Under the pieces are notes generated by a model. That model did not search any database. It worked only from the letters and a program-made list of their open reading frames with translations, and was not told the DNA's origin. From NCBI GenBank assembly GCA_004295015.1, contig SHNE01000021.1:1-64000 (forward strand): a DNA stretch of 64,000 bases, written 5' to 3'. Position numbers and translations under genes: made by a program. Positions 36,788-46,200 of this stretch are shown here, piece after piece (the first letter of the stretch is position 1; each line of letters opens with the position of its first letter). Origin of the DNA: Bacteroidota bacterium. Its GTDB lineage: Bacteria > Bacteroidota > Bacteroidia > AKYH767-A > 2013-40CM-41-45.

Positions 36788-38221
36788 ATGAAAGCCGGAG
36801 TCCGTCAGTTCCTCATATTCTTTTGTTTAAGCTTCCCGCTTGTTGTATTTTCTCAGAATCCATGGACATTACAGCAGTGTATTGACCATGCTTTAGAGAA
36901 CAATATTCAGATTCGTCAAACAGAATTATCAACGGAATTGAATAAAGAGTACAAGAGTCAAAGCCTCGCAAATCTTTTTCCAAGCTTGAACGGGAGTGCT
37001 TCCCAGAATTATTTTTATGGACGTAGCATCGACCCATTCACAAATTCATTTACTACAAGTCAGGTTCGATCCAATAGCTTTTCACTTGGCAGCAGTGTTT
37101 CATTGTTTGAAGGATTTCAATTACAGAATAGCCTTCGTCAAAGCCAGTTGAATTATTTAAGCAGTCAATTTGATTTGCAAAAAGTTCGTAATGATATTTC
37201 TTTAAATGTAGTTACCTATTACCTGCAGGTATTATATAATAAGGAATTACTTGCCAGCACAAATCAGCAGTTGGAAGCTACCCGGATTCAACGGGACAAA
37301 ATTTCGAGAATGTTTGAATTGGGTTCAGTATCCAAAGGCAATCTCCTCGATATGGAAGCACAACTTGCATCTGATGAGTTGCGTTTGGTGCAGGCTCAAA
37401 GTTCATATGATCAGTCCTTACTTAGTCTTACTCAATTATTAGAGCTTAGCCTGGACAATGGATTTGCTATTCTTGATCCAATGCTAAACACTCCATCCCT
37501 GCCGGCCGATCAATTGAACACCAATACAATTTATGCTGCTGCACTTAACACACAGCCGGATATTCAGAGCTATGAATTGAGGGTGAAAAGTGCAGAGAAA
37601 GGCTTGTCCATTGCACGAGGTGGACGTTATCCCAGATTGGTGCTGAGTGGAAGTCTTAGTACCAATTTCAGTACATCCAGTCAGGATATAGTCGGCTATG
37701 ACATTCAGCCTCCATCAACCATATTTTCCGGTTTTACCGGTTCGGGTGATTCGGTTTACACCTTCGTGAATAATACAAAGGCAAATTTTGAACAAACCCC
37801 TTTCAGAGATCAGCTTGATAATAATTTGGGAAAATCTGTAGGATTTAGTTTGCAAATTCCCTTATTCAACGGATGGTCTGCAAAGACAAATGTTGCAAGG
37901 GCAAAGATCAACCTGGAGCAAAGTAAATTGAACCTGGATCAAACCAGAAAGAATTTGCTGAAGAGTGTGCAGCAGGCAGTTTCAGATGCTTATTCTGCCT
38001 TTAAGCGCCATGAAGCCGGACAAAAAAGCCAGCAAGCTTTAACGGAATCGTTTAATTTTAATCAACAGCGTTATGATTTAGGCTTAATCAGTTCATACGA
38101 TTATCTTTTAGTGAAGAATAATCTGGCTAAAGCTGAAGCAGATCTCTTACAGGCAAAATATGATTTTATCTTTCGATTGAAAATATTGGATTTTTATCAG
38201 GGAAAAAAGTTGACATTTTAA
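36788..38221 (+). CDS. TolC family outer-membrane efflux protein
   Basis: The 477-residue protein has a signal peptide (FLIFFCLSFPLVVFSQN) and the OEP architecture: WTLQQCIDHALENNIQIRQ at the mature N-terminus, long coiled helices rich in Q, L and A with the internal duplication typical of TolC (NVVTYYLQVLYNKELL ... LEATRIQRDKI; SVQQAVSDAYSAFKRHEAGQ ... RYDLGLISSYDYLLVKNNL), and strands forming the outer barrel. It makes the exit duct of a tripartite export pump. The periplasmic adaptor follows 61 bases downstream. No inner-membrane transporter gene is adjacent. Confidence 0.9.
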   Translation: MKAGVRQFLIFFCLSFPLVVFSQNPWTLQQCIDHALENNIQIRQTELSTELNKEYKSQSLANLFPSLNGSASQNYFYGRSIDPFTNSFTTSQVRSNSFSLGSSVSLFEGFQLQNSLRQSQLNYLSSQFDLQKVRNDISLNVVTYYLQVLYNKELLASTNQQLEATRIQRDKISRMFELGSVSKGNLLDMEAQLASDELRLVQAQSSYDQSLLSLTQLLELSLDNGFAILDPMLNTPSLPADQLNTNTIYAAALNTQPDIQSYELRVKSAEKGLSIARGGRYPRLVLSGSLSTNFSTSSQDIVGYDIQPPSTIFSGFTGSGDSVYTFVNNTKANFEQTPFRDQLDNNLGKSVGFSLQIPLFNGWSAKTNVARAKINLEQSKLNLDQTRKNLLKSVQQAVSDAYSAFKRHEAGQKSQQALTESFNFNQQRYDLGLISSYDYLLVKNNLAKAEADLLQAKYDFIFRLKILDFYQGKKLTF

Positions 38222-38282
38222 GGCTTAGTAGAAAATACTCGGATCAAAAGTCATGACAAACAAAATTATTAAGATTTGAATT

Positions 38283-39677
38283 ATGGCAAAGAAAAGTAAC
38301 CTCATGAAATGGCTGATCATTGCAGTAATTGCATTGATCGTTATTGCTGTTGTAGGGAAAAAAATGGGATGGGTAGGAGGAGAGAAGCCTAAAACAGTTT
38401 CAGTTGAAAAGGCATCCTTACGAAGTATTGTGGAGACAGTGTCAGCAAGTGGAAAGATACAGCCTGAAGTTGCCGTGAAAATTAGCCCGGATGTATCAGG
38501 TGAGATCGTTGAACTGAATGTCAAAGAAGGTGACAGAGTCACTAAAGGACAATTGCTTGCCCGCATACTTCCTGATATATATCAAAGCTATGTAGATCGG
38601 TCGATCGCAGCGCTCAATTCAAGCAAAGCAAATGTTGAGAATGCCAAGTCGAGATTAATTCAGGTTAAGTCGCAATTTGAAAAAGCAAAATTGACTTATG
38701 AGAGAAATCAAAAATTGTTCAATGAGAAGTTAATTTCAGCTAGTGAATGGGAGGGTGTTAAATCTGCTTTTGAAGTGGCAAAGGCTGAAGTGTCAGCCAC
38801 TGAACAAAATATTTCTGCAGCTGATTATGGGGTTCGAAGTGCTGAAGCATCAGTTAAAGAAGCCCAGGATAATCTTCGAAAAACATCCATCTTCGCTCCG
38901 GTAGATGCTACAATTTCTAAATTGAATGTAGAAAAGGGAGAAAGAGTGGTAGGAACTTCGCAGTTTGCAGGAACGGAGATCATGACTCTGGCAAATTTAA
39001 ATGAAATGGAAGTGCGTGTAGATGTCAATGAAAATGATATTGTTCGTGTGAATGTGGGTGATACAGCCAGTGTTGAAGTTGATGCCTACCTGGGTAAAAA
39101 ATTTCAAGGTGTGGTTACTGAAGTAGCAAACTCAGCAAATACGTCCGGGTTAAGTGTTGATCAGGTAACAAATTTCACTGTTAAAATTCGCATCCTTAGA
39201 GAATCCTATGATCAGATTCGCGATCCTGAACGACCAAACAGAGCTGTCTTTAATCCGGGTATGTCTGCTACGGTTGACATAATGACTAAAAAAGTGTACA
39301 ATGCAATCTCAGTCCCCATTCAGGCTGTTACTACGCGTGATACTAGCTTGAAAAGTTCTTCTTCATCTAATGAGGACGTGAAACAGGAAGCGGAAGAAGA
39401 TGAATCTGTTAAAGTTGTGGATGAAAGTAAAAATCAAAAGAAAACGGAGATCGTTGATAATGTCACCGAATGTGTTTTCGTTATCGCCGATGGAACCGTG
39501 AAGCTAAGGCCTGTTCTTATCGGAATCCAGGATAATAATTTTATTGAAATTAAAAGTGGCCTGAAGGAAGGTGATGAAGTGGTGACAGGTCCATACAGTT
39601 CGATATCCAAATTATTGAAGGATGGAGATAAAATTGAAGTTGTAAAAAAGGAAGAACTATTCAGTAAAGACAAATAA
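38283..39677 (+). CDS. HlyD/MacA-type periplasmic adaptor of a tripartite efflux system
   Basis: The 464-residue adaptor has one N-terminal membrane helix (LMKWLIIAVIALIVIAVVG), a split lipoyl domain (KISPDVSGEIVELNVKEGDRVTKGQLL ... IFAPVDATISKLNVEKGERV), a long coiled-coil hairpin between them (about residues 100-195) and beta-barrel and membrane-proximal domains (NPGMSATVDIMT, DGTVKLRPVLIGIQD, LKEGDEVVTGPYS). Around residues 356-392 there is an acidic, serine-rich insertion (SSSSNEDVKQEAEEDE) of low complexity inside the C-terminal half. It pairs with the TolC protein upstream; the missing partner would probably be a MacB-like ABC permease encoded elsewhere. Confidence 0.88.
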   Translation: MAKKSNLMKWLIIAVIALIVIAVVGKKMGWVGGEKPKTVSVEKASLRSIVETVSASGKIQPEVAVKISPDVSGEIVELNVKEGDRVTKGQLLARILPDIYQSYVDRSIAALNSSKANVENAKSRLIQVKSQFEKAKLTYERNQKLFNEKLISASEWEGVKSAFEVAKAEVSATEQNISAADYGVRSAEASVKEAQDNLRKTSIFAPVDATISKLNVEKGERVVGTSQFAGTEIMTLANLNEMEVRVDVNENDIVRVNVGDTASVEVDAYLGKKFQGVVTEVANSANTSGLSVDQVTNFTVKIRILRESYDQIRDPERPNRAVFNPGMSATVDIMTKKVYNAISVPIQAVTTRDTSLKSSSSSNEDVKQEAEEDESVKVVDESKNQKKTEIVDNVTECVFVIADGTVKLRPVLIGIQDNNFIEIKSGLKEGDEVVTGPYSSISKLLKDGDKIEVVKKEELFSKDK

Positions 39678-39732
39678 TTATCCGGGGGATTGGGGGTATA
39701 TTTAACGTTTTATTATTCCATCCGATATTTTT

Positions 39733-40440
39733 ATGGCAACAATCCTTTGCATTGAAACTTCTACGAATGTTTGTTCTGTGGCATTGAGCCGTGATGGCCA
39801 TTTACTGGCTGTCAGGGATATTTCAGAAGGATATTTACACGCTGAAAAGCTCCTGCCCTTTGTCCTTGAAGTCATAAGTGAAAGTGCTGTCCAGAAGAAG
39901 GAGATACAGGCTGTTGCAGTAAGCAGTGGGCCGGGATCTTATACCGGACTGAGAATTGGTGTAAGCACAGCAAAGGGATTATGCTATGCGCTTGATATTC
40001 CTCTTGTTTCCATTTCCACTCTTCAGGCTTTGGCCTGGAAAGTAAAACAGGATTTGATGCTGAAAGAATTGAATCCAACTGAATCTGTATTGTTTTGCCC
40101 GATGATTGATGCAAGACGGATGGAGGTATATACCGCTCTGTATGATTCAAATTTGAAAGAGGTAATGAAAGTCTCCGCCGAAGTAATGGAACCAACAACT
40201 TTTGCTGATTATTTTAAAAGCCACACTATTTATTTTACCGGTGACGGTGCTGACAAATGCAAAGCTCTTTTTGCAGAACAGAAAAAAGCAGCATTTGATT
40301 TACAGTCGCCTGCCACGGCTTCTGCCATGTGCGCCTTGGCTGAGAATGCCTACATCAAAGGGCATTTTGAAAACCTCGCATTGTTTGAGCCTTTTTACCT
40401 TAAAGAATACAAGGCGGGGAAGTCTGGCAGTGTGGACTAA
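39733..40440 (+). CDS. tsaB: tRNA threonylcarbamoyladenosine biosynthesis protein TsaB
   Basis: TsaB is the non-catalytic partner of TsaD in forming t6A37 in tRNAs decoding ANN codons. The 235-residue protein has the ASKHA-fold opening ILCIETSTNVCSVALSRDG, the conserved HAEKLLPFV and the signature VSSGPGSYTGLRIGVSTAKGL near residue 57, then FCPMIDARRMEVYTALYD. The length is typical. Its last four bases overlap the end of the convergent LuxR-type gene, so the two 3' ends face each other with no room for a separate terminator. Confidence 0.93.
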   Translation: MATILCIETSTNVCSVALSRDGHLLAVRDISEGYLHAEKLLPFVLEVISESAVQKKEIQAVAVSSGPGSYTGLRIGVSTAKGLCYALDIPLVSISTLQALAWKVKQDLMLKELNPTESVLFCPMIDARRMEVYTALYDSNLKEVMKVSAEVMEPTTFADYFKSHTIYFTGDGADKCKALFAEQKKAAFDLQSPATASAMCALAENAYIKGHFENLALFEPFYLKEYKAGKSGSVD

Positions 40441-41093
40441 TGAGTTTTATGACTGCATCCGCTTTCATACAAGTTCAGCAGTTCGAAAAAGTTATTGCAA
40501 TCGAACTTCCTGTATAGTTCTCCAAATACCTTATCAATGGTTTTCTTACTAAGGAATAATATCTCGCCAATTTCTTTTGAGGTCATGCCTGTTCTTTTCA
40601 TCTCGATGATTTTTTTCTCTCTAGCGCCTAAGCTTTTTGCCGGACTCTCACTATTTGAATTCAAGATTCTGTTGCGCTTACAATAGTGATATAGTGCGTC
40701 AGTAATAATTTCATTGTGGTGGAACTTATGCTGCAATACGTCATTTAAAGCTTTTATAATTTCATTCCAATCTTGCTTTTCACTCACCAGCCCGGCTGCC
40801 CCTGAATTTATCGTTCGTATTATATCTTCGTCACTCAGGTGATCTCCCCTCCACCACGCAATCACCCGAAAGTTTTTTTTATCAGCCAGCAAGACCGGTA
40901 TCTTGGTAATTTCTGTCCTGTTTTGAATTTGTTGTATAATTAATATGGTAGATTCTGTATTTGGTAACAACAACGAATGATTGTTCTCCTCCCAGATCCC
41001 GCATCTGAAACTTTTTTCCATGTTTATTTTCTCTGTTAGCCATTGCGCAAAGAGTTTATTGAAGTCTCTTAAGTATACCGGACAGGAATTCAT
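40437..41093 (-). CDS. LuxR-type DNA-binding regulator with degenerate receiver-like domain
   Basis: The 218-residue protein ends in a LuxR/GerE helix-turn-helix (about 150-212): SLGAREKKIIEMKRTGMTSKEIGEILFLSKKTIDKVFGELYRKF, with the normal spacing of the recognition helix. The N-terminal half keeps the shape of a response-regulator receiver (IIRTINSGAAGLVSEKQDWNEIIKALNDVL corresponds to its alpha4-beta5-alpha5 part) but I cannot find the acidic pair or a phosphoacceptor aspartate in the expected places. It is an orphan: no histidine kinase is nearby. The divergent genes across the 405-base gap encode the two RDCRG-motif secreted proteins, which are candidate targets (inference). Confidence 0.75.
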   Translation of the reverse strand: MNSCPVYLRDFNKLFAQWLTEKINMEKSFRCGIWEENNHSLLLPNTESTILIIQQIQNRTEITKIPVLLADKKNFRVIAWWRGDHLSDEDIIRTINSGAAGLVSEKQDWNEIIKALNDVLQHKFHHNEIITDALYHYCKRNRILNSNSESPAKSLGAREKKIIEMKRTGMTSKEIGEILFLSKKTIDKVFGELYRKFDCNNFFELLNLYESGCSHKTH

Positions 41094-41498
41094 AGATAGA
41101 TTTTAACTGTGAAGTAAAGGAGCCGGGGATTTAATGCCGTTCCATTTATGCTGTTTAATGATGCAACTATTAACAATGCATTGTTATTTATAATAGGAAG
41201 CGACATTGACTCACTTTCTTGCTTTTTGGAATAGAATGAATTCTCAGATTATTGAGCCGGACATCATGTAATTTATAGTACAAGTACTAATTAAAACGGG
41301 TACTCATTCTCTTGTGCAAGCTTGGTCAGGCAAATACTTTTGGATTGTTATAAATTAAACTTTGATACTCATGCTAATGAAATACCCGGTTCTCACAGCC
41401 TTATATCTTCGGTGGAGGAAGTATCGTTTTCGATGAAAGTATTTTCAGCTTCGTGTTTAGTATATAAATTTATTTTAACGTGTTATAAAAACCAGTCT
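41094..41498. other. Long divergent intergenic region with a palindrome
   Basis: This 405-base gap separates the LuxR-type gene from the first RDCRG-motif gene. I see no convincing gene in it. It holds one perfect inverted repeat, TAGTACAAGTACTA (41276-41289), about 183 bases before the regulator's start and 210 before the secreted protein's start. No clear TAnnTTTG box was found on either strand. An open frame running upstream from 41322 has no signal of coding and is rejected. Confidence 0.5.
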
Positions 41499-41933
41499 AT
41501 GAAAAAAATCTATAAATTAATACTGTCATTCCTGATATTATTTTTTGTTGCAAGTCCATTAATAGAAACGGCAAAAGCTCAGTCGCCTGAAACCTTGTCC
41601 CTTAGTTTTTCTGTTCATATTGAGTTTGGAAGAAGGTCGCGAGATTGCAGGGGGCTCGGAATATGTTGGTTTGTATTTAAGGATTTTGATGTTAACGCAA
41701 CTGCTCGTTTGCAGCCTAATAAAAATCAACTTCAGATTCTGTTCCCTATGGAATTTGTGAAAACAAATCCTGCCCAGTTTGAGAATGATGTCTTTATTCA
41801 GGAGGAAGATTTTCAACTTCCAAAAGAAACTTCCTTTACTCTTGGATCTGACCGTCCTTTACTGATTCCTAAAGGAGAGTATAGCCTCAGGCGCAGCGAT
41901 AAAGGAATGATTCTGAATATTCCACAAAAATAA
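41499..41933 (+). CDS. Small secreted protein with RDCRGxGIC motif, paralogue 1
   Basis: I choose the ATG at 41499 (144 residues), which places a signal peptide at the start (YKLILSFLILFFVASPLIETAKAQ). The mature protein opens with HIEFGRRSRDCRGLGICWF, then has NKNQLQILFPMEFVKTNPAQF, VFIQEEDFQLP, and LLIPKGEYSLRRSDKGMILNI. The downstream gene encodes a clear paralogue with the same landmarks. The two cysteines of CRGxGIC probably form a disulfide in the envelope (inference). I know no function for this family. It may be controlled by the divergent LuxR-type regulator. Confidence 0.7.
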   Translation: MKKIYKLILSFLILFFVASPLIETAKAQSPETLSLSFSVHIEFGRRSRDCRGLGICWFVFKDFDVNATARLQPNKNQLQILFPMEFVKTNPAQFENDVFIQEEDFQLPKETSFTLGSDRPLLIPKGEYSLRRSDKGMILNIPQK

Positions 41934-41939
41934 TGTAAG

Positions 41940-41965
41940 CCGGGCTGAGGATTTCTTCAGCCCGG
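41940..41965 (+). terminator. Strong hairpin between the two RDCRG paralogues
   Basis: CCGGGCTGA (41940-41948) pairs perfectly with TCAGCCCGG (41957-41965) over an 8-base loop, seven bases after the first stop. The following T content is patchy (AATATATTTT), so it may be a partial terminator or an mRNA-stabilising structure that sets the ratio of the two paralogues. Confidence 0.55.
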
Positions 41966-41995
41966 AATATATTTTAATAAACTAAATCTTAAACC

Positions 41996-42424
41996 ATGAA
42001 AAATAGCATCGGATTGATTGTGTTAAAAGTTTTGTTGTTTTGTTTCTGCAGTTTTGTTTGCACGGAAATGGACGCAAGGTCAAGCAGAAGTAAAAAAGTA
42101 GATTTGAAATTTGGGGCGTTTAGTCGAGACTGTCGGGGTTTCGGAATTTGCCTCATCTATGATCCTTTCGGACCTGACCCTGCTACAAATTCAGTTCTCA
42201 GCTCTGATGGAGATATAATCAAAATTGAGATTCCCTTTTTAAGAGTAAAGGAGAATCCCGGATTATTCGAAGGCGGCTATTTCATTATGGAAGAGCCTTA
42301 TGAAATACCCTTAAGTATTTGTAAAAGTATCGGACTTGAGTTCTCTGTTGTACTGCCGAAAGGGAAGCATAAGATTAGCCAAGGTTCTGAACGTCTCATA
42401 ATTGAATTTGATACACAGAATTAG
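41996..42424 (+). CDS. Small secreted protein with RDCRGxGIC motif, paralogue 2
   Basis: The 142-residue protein has a hydrophobic N-terminal signal (IGLIVLKVLLFCFCSFVC). The mature part repeats the plan of its upstream neighbour: LKFGAFSRDCRGFGICLIY, DIIKIEIPFLRVKENPGLF, YFIMEEPYEIPLS, and VVLPKGKHKISQGSERLIIEF. Outside these landmarks the two proteins differ strongly, so the duplication is old. The order motif, FP/IPF-x-VK-NP-x-F, EE-x2-x-P, PKG is shared and gives a usable family signature. The function is unknown; the location is the periplasm or outside. Confidence 0.7.
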   Translation: MKNSIGLIVLKVLLFCFCSFVCTEMDARSSRSKKVDLKFGAFSRDCRGFGICLIYDPFGPDPATNSVLSSDGDIIKIEIPFLRVKENPGLFEGGYFIMEEPYEIPLSICKSIGLEFSVVLPKGKHKISQGSERLIIEFDTQN

Positions 42425-42526
42425 AGAAAATATGTATAAGTTTAATTTTATTTTCTTAGGTCCTGTTCGTTGGTTCCTAATATGTCTTTGTAGTTAATCT
42501 AAAATTTTACTAAAAGAGTTTTTTCT

Positions 42527-43120
42527 ATGAAGTTAAAAATTGCCTCCCTCTTGTTCGTGATGAGTTTGCTTTGCCTTCATTCTTGTACCCCTCTTCTAAG
42601 AATTGTTTATGGTGTCCATAAGCCAAGACTGGAGAGTGTTGGTTCAGTTGTGAAATATGCTGAAAGTCGTCGTTTAGATTCTGCGATTATTCTCGTTCCG
42701 AAGGATTCTGTTTCATTTAGAAAAGTGCTAAGCTGTTTTGCAAGAATCCCTGATTTATACCTTTTCAATGCAGAAGGAAAAGCACTACTTTATTCGGATA
42801 GTGCTGCCTGCAATGCTCCGGTTTTTAATGTCATAGATTCGATTTGCGATGGAAATTACAGGCCGGATACAAAGGGAAAAGAGTTGTGGCAGATCCTGGA
42901 TTTTCTGAAACCATTGACACCGGATGATTCAATAAGATTTGCAGATTCACAGAAGAGGACGGTTAGATATACCGGCTTTATTTCATGGGCAAAATATATC
43001 GGATATTTAAATAAAGATCATACCCGACCATGGGTAAATAGCAGTAATAAATCCAAAGGATGTAATTATAATATTTATTTAGTTAATCTGGATTATCTTG
43101 AAGAAATCTGGAAGCAATGA
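42527..43120 (+). CDS. Predicted lipoprotein, unknown function
   Basis: The 197-residue product has a lipoprotein signal with lipobox (SLLFVMSLLCLHSC, lipidated cysteine at about residue 20). The mature part includes LRIVYGVHKPRLESVGSVVKYAES, AIILVPKDSVSFRKVLSCFARIPDLYLFNAEGKALLY, and ISWAKYIGYLNKDHTRPW. The segment pairing a strand, a helix and DLYLFNAEGKALLY resembles a thioredoxin-like fold without a CxxC motif; this is only a pattern impression. It lies 102 bases after the RDCRG paralogues on the same strand and may share their regulation. Confidence 0.6.
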   Translation: MKLKIASLLFVMSLLCLHSCTPLLRIVYGVHKPRLESVGSVVKYAESRRLDSAIILVPKDSVSFRKVLSCFARIPDLYLFNAEGKALLYSDSAACNAPVFNVIDSICDGNYRPDTKGKELWQILDFLKPLTPDDSIRFADSQKRTVRYTGFISWAKYIGYLNKDHTRPWVNSSNKSKGCNYNIYLVNLDYLEEIWKQ

Positions 43121-43211
43121 TCTTTTTCCGAATGTTGAACTCAGGAAAGTGTATATCGCCAATCGTTCTCTATATTATTTTATTTCTTAGACAAAATAAT
43201 AAGAACATCGA

Positions 43212-46200
43212 TTATTTTTCAGTTTCTATTACCAGGTCGTCGGCCTCCACCATACTGGCTTCATTGAGTATTACACTTTTTACTGTAATATCTTTTGAGG
43301 CCGTGATGGTGGTTTCCATTTTCATGGCTTCTATTGTAAAAAGTGGTGCATTCTTACTGAGCTTATCACCCGGCTTCACAAAAATTTTGGACAGTCGGCC
43401 TTGAAGCGGAGTTCCGATTTGGTTTTCCCCGCTCGCTTTCAAATTCATTGTCTTTTTTATCGTAGCATTTCTGTCTTTGATTTCTATGGCTCTTGTCTGC
43501 CCATTCAGACGAAAAAATACAGATCTGTTTCCCATATCGTCTGCATGCTCACTCACAAAAAGTAATCGTATCAAAACTGTCTTTCCAGGACCTATGGTAA
43601 CCATAATTTCTTCGTTTGACTTCATCCCAAAGAAAAAGGAAGGAGTGGGAAGTGGTTGTACATCGCCAAATTGCTTTTTGAATTCATAATATTCTTCAAA
43701 AACTTTTGGGTAAAATTTCCAGCTTAAAAAATCGAGGAAGCTAAGGTATCTGTCAAATTTATTTTGAAATAATTCAAACTCTTCGTCGAAGTCTACCGGA
43801 CTTAAGTGTGCATTGGGTAAGTCTGTATATGGTTTCTCATCCTTAAGAATTAGTTTTTGTAATTCTTTCGGCCAGCCACCATGTGGTTGTCCGAGGTCTC
43901 CTCTGAACATGCTCTTTACGCTTTCGGGAAAAGACAAGGTATCTCCTCGTTGCAAAATGTCTTCCTTGCTCAGCTTGCTTGTAACCATAAACATGGCAAG
44001 ATCTCCTACTACCTTTGATGAAGGTGTAACTTTTACAATATCACCGAATAATTCATTAACTTCTTCATAGCTTTTTTTGATGTCATCCATTCTGTCGGCC
44101 AGTCCCATCGATATCGCTTGTGGTTTTAAATTGCTGTATTGTCCACCGGGAATTTCATGTTTATAGACTTCTGCTGTACCTGATTGTAATCCGGACTCAA
44201 ATGGATAATAATACTCTCTGACTGTTTCCCAGTAATTAGAAAAGTTATTTAATGAACGTATATCAAAATCTAATTCATGGGGCGTGTTTCGTAAAACTTC
44301 CGCCAATACATTAAAATTAGGTTGAGATGTGAGTCCTGACATCGAAGCTAAAGCTACATCCACAACATCAACTCCTGCCTCTATTGCCTTGAGATAGGTG
44401 GCATTTTGTATCGAAGAAGTATCATGTGTATGAAGATGTATCGGAATGTCAATTGATTTTTTTAATTCATTGATGAGCAATTCTGCAGAGTATGGTTTAA
44501 GCAAGCCGGCCATGTCCTTGATGCCAAGAATATGTGCACCTTCGTCTTCCAGTCTTTTAGCCAGATCAATGTAATAGTGCAATGAATATTTCTGACGTTT
44601 TGGATCAAGGATATCTCCGGTGTAACAAATGCAAGCTTCAGCAAGGCCGCCCGTTCTTTCACGAACAGCCTGAATGCTCACTTTCATACTGTCAAGCCAA
44701 TTTAGTGAATCAAATATTCTGAATATATCGACTCCGTTTTCCCAGCTTTTCTCGATAAACTTCTCTACCAGGTTGTCAGGATAGGAGGTATAGCCTACCG
44801 CATTTGAACCACGGATAAGCATTTGCAACAGTATATTCGGGATCGCAGAGCGTAATTGTTGTAACCTTTGCCAAGGGCATTCATGGAGAAAGCGAAGTGC
44901 TACATCGAATGTTGCTCCACCCCAAACCTCCATGCTGAATGTCTGTGGGTGGTGATGCGCAAAACTTTCAGCAACTCGCAACATATCGACAGTTCGGAAT
45001 CGGGTAGCAAGAAGACTCTGATGTGCATCCCGCATAGTTGTATCGGTGATTGCAACCTTTTTCTGATTTTTAAGCCACTCAGCGAATTTTACCGGACCTA
45101 AATTGTCAAGTAATTGTTTTGTTCCCGCTGTGATTTTTTTCGTGCGGTCAAATGAAGGAACCTGTGGGGTTTGAAAAATTTTATCGTGATCAATCTTGCT
45201 TACGTCAGGATTTCCGTTAACCTGTACATCGGCGATATATCGTAATAGTTTCGTTCCTCGGTCTTGTCTTGTTCTCAGTTGGAACAGGGCAGGATATTTT
45301 TCTATAAATTTTACCGTTGCAGCACCTTTCTCAAATTCAGGATGCATGATGACGTTCTCCAGAAATAATATGTTCGTCTTAACACCTCTGATCCGAAATT
45401 CCATTAATGCCCGATGCATTCTCTGCCGTGCGCCTTTTAAGGTTCTTCCTTTGGCTGTAATCTTTACAAGCATAGAATCAAAGAAAGGAGAAACTTTTAC
45501 TCCCTGATAGGAACTGCCTTCATCTAGTCGTATACCATATCCTCCTGCATGACGGTATGCGATGATAGTGCCATAATCAGGCTTAAAATCATTTTGAGGG
45601 TCTTCTGTTGTAATCCGGCATTGGATGGCAAAACCATTGCATTTTATATCCGCTTGCTGTGGTATATTTATCCGGTCAGAGTGAAGACTGACACCATCTG
45701 CTATGAGAATTTGGCTTCTTACAAGATCAATACCGGTGATTTCTTCAGTAACCGTATGTTCAACCTGTATACGTGGGTTGACTTCAATGAAATAAATATT
45801 TTCTTCTCCGTCTACAAGGAACTCAACAGTTCCAGCATTATTATAACCAACATGCTTTGCTAAACGTAAAGCATACAGGTATAATTTTTCCTTTGTCTCC
45901 GGTCTTAGGTTTGGTGCCGGAGCTATTTCAACAACTTTTTGAAATCTTCTTTGAACACTACAGTCTCGTTCATACAGATGAACAATATTTCCATGGCTAT
46001 CACCCAAAATCTGTACTTCAATATGTTTTGGGTCATCGATGAATTTTTCAATGAAGATAGTATCATCCCCAAAAGCATTAGCTGCTTCCCGTTTTGCTTC
46101 GAGGAAAGCTTTCTCCAAATCTTCTTCTTTTCGGATGACACGCATTCCCCGTCCGCCACCACCAGCACTTGCTTTGAATATAATCGGGAAGCCGATTCGT

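Noticed and set aside
41322-41498. N-terminal extension of the first RDCRG protein
   Set aside because: It would bury the signal peptide 60 residues inside the protein; the ATG at 41499 gives a normal exported protein like its paralogue.
43117-43404. Plus-strand frame after the lipoprotein gene
   Set aside because: Most of it is the complement of the biotin-carrier end of pyruvate carboxylase.
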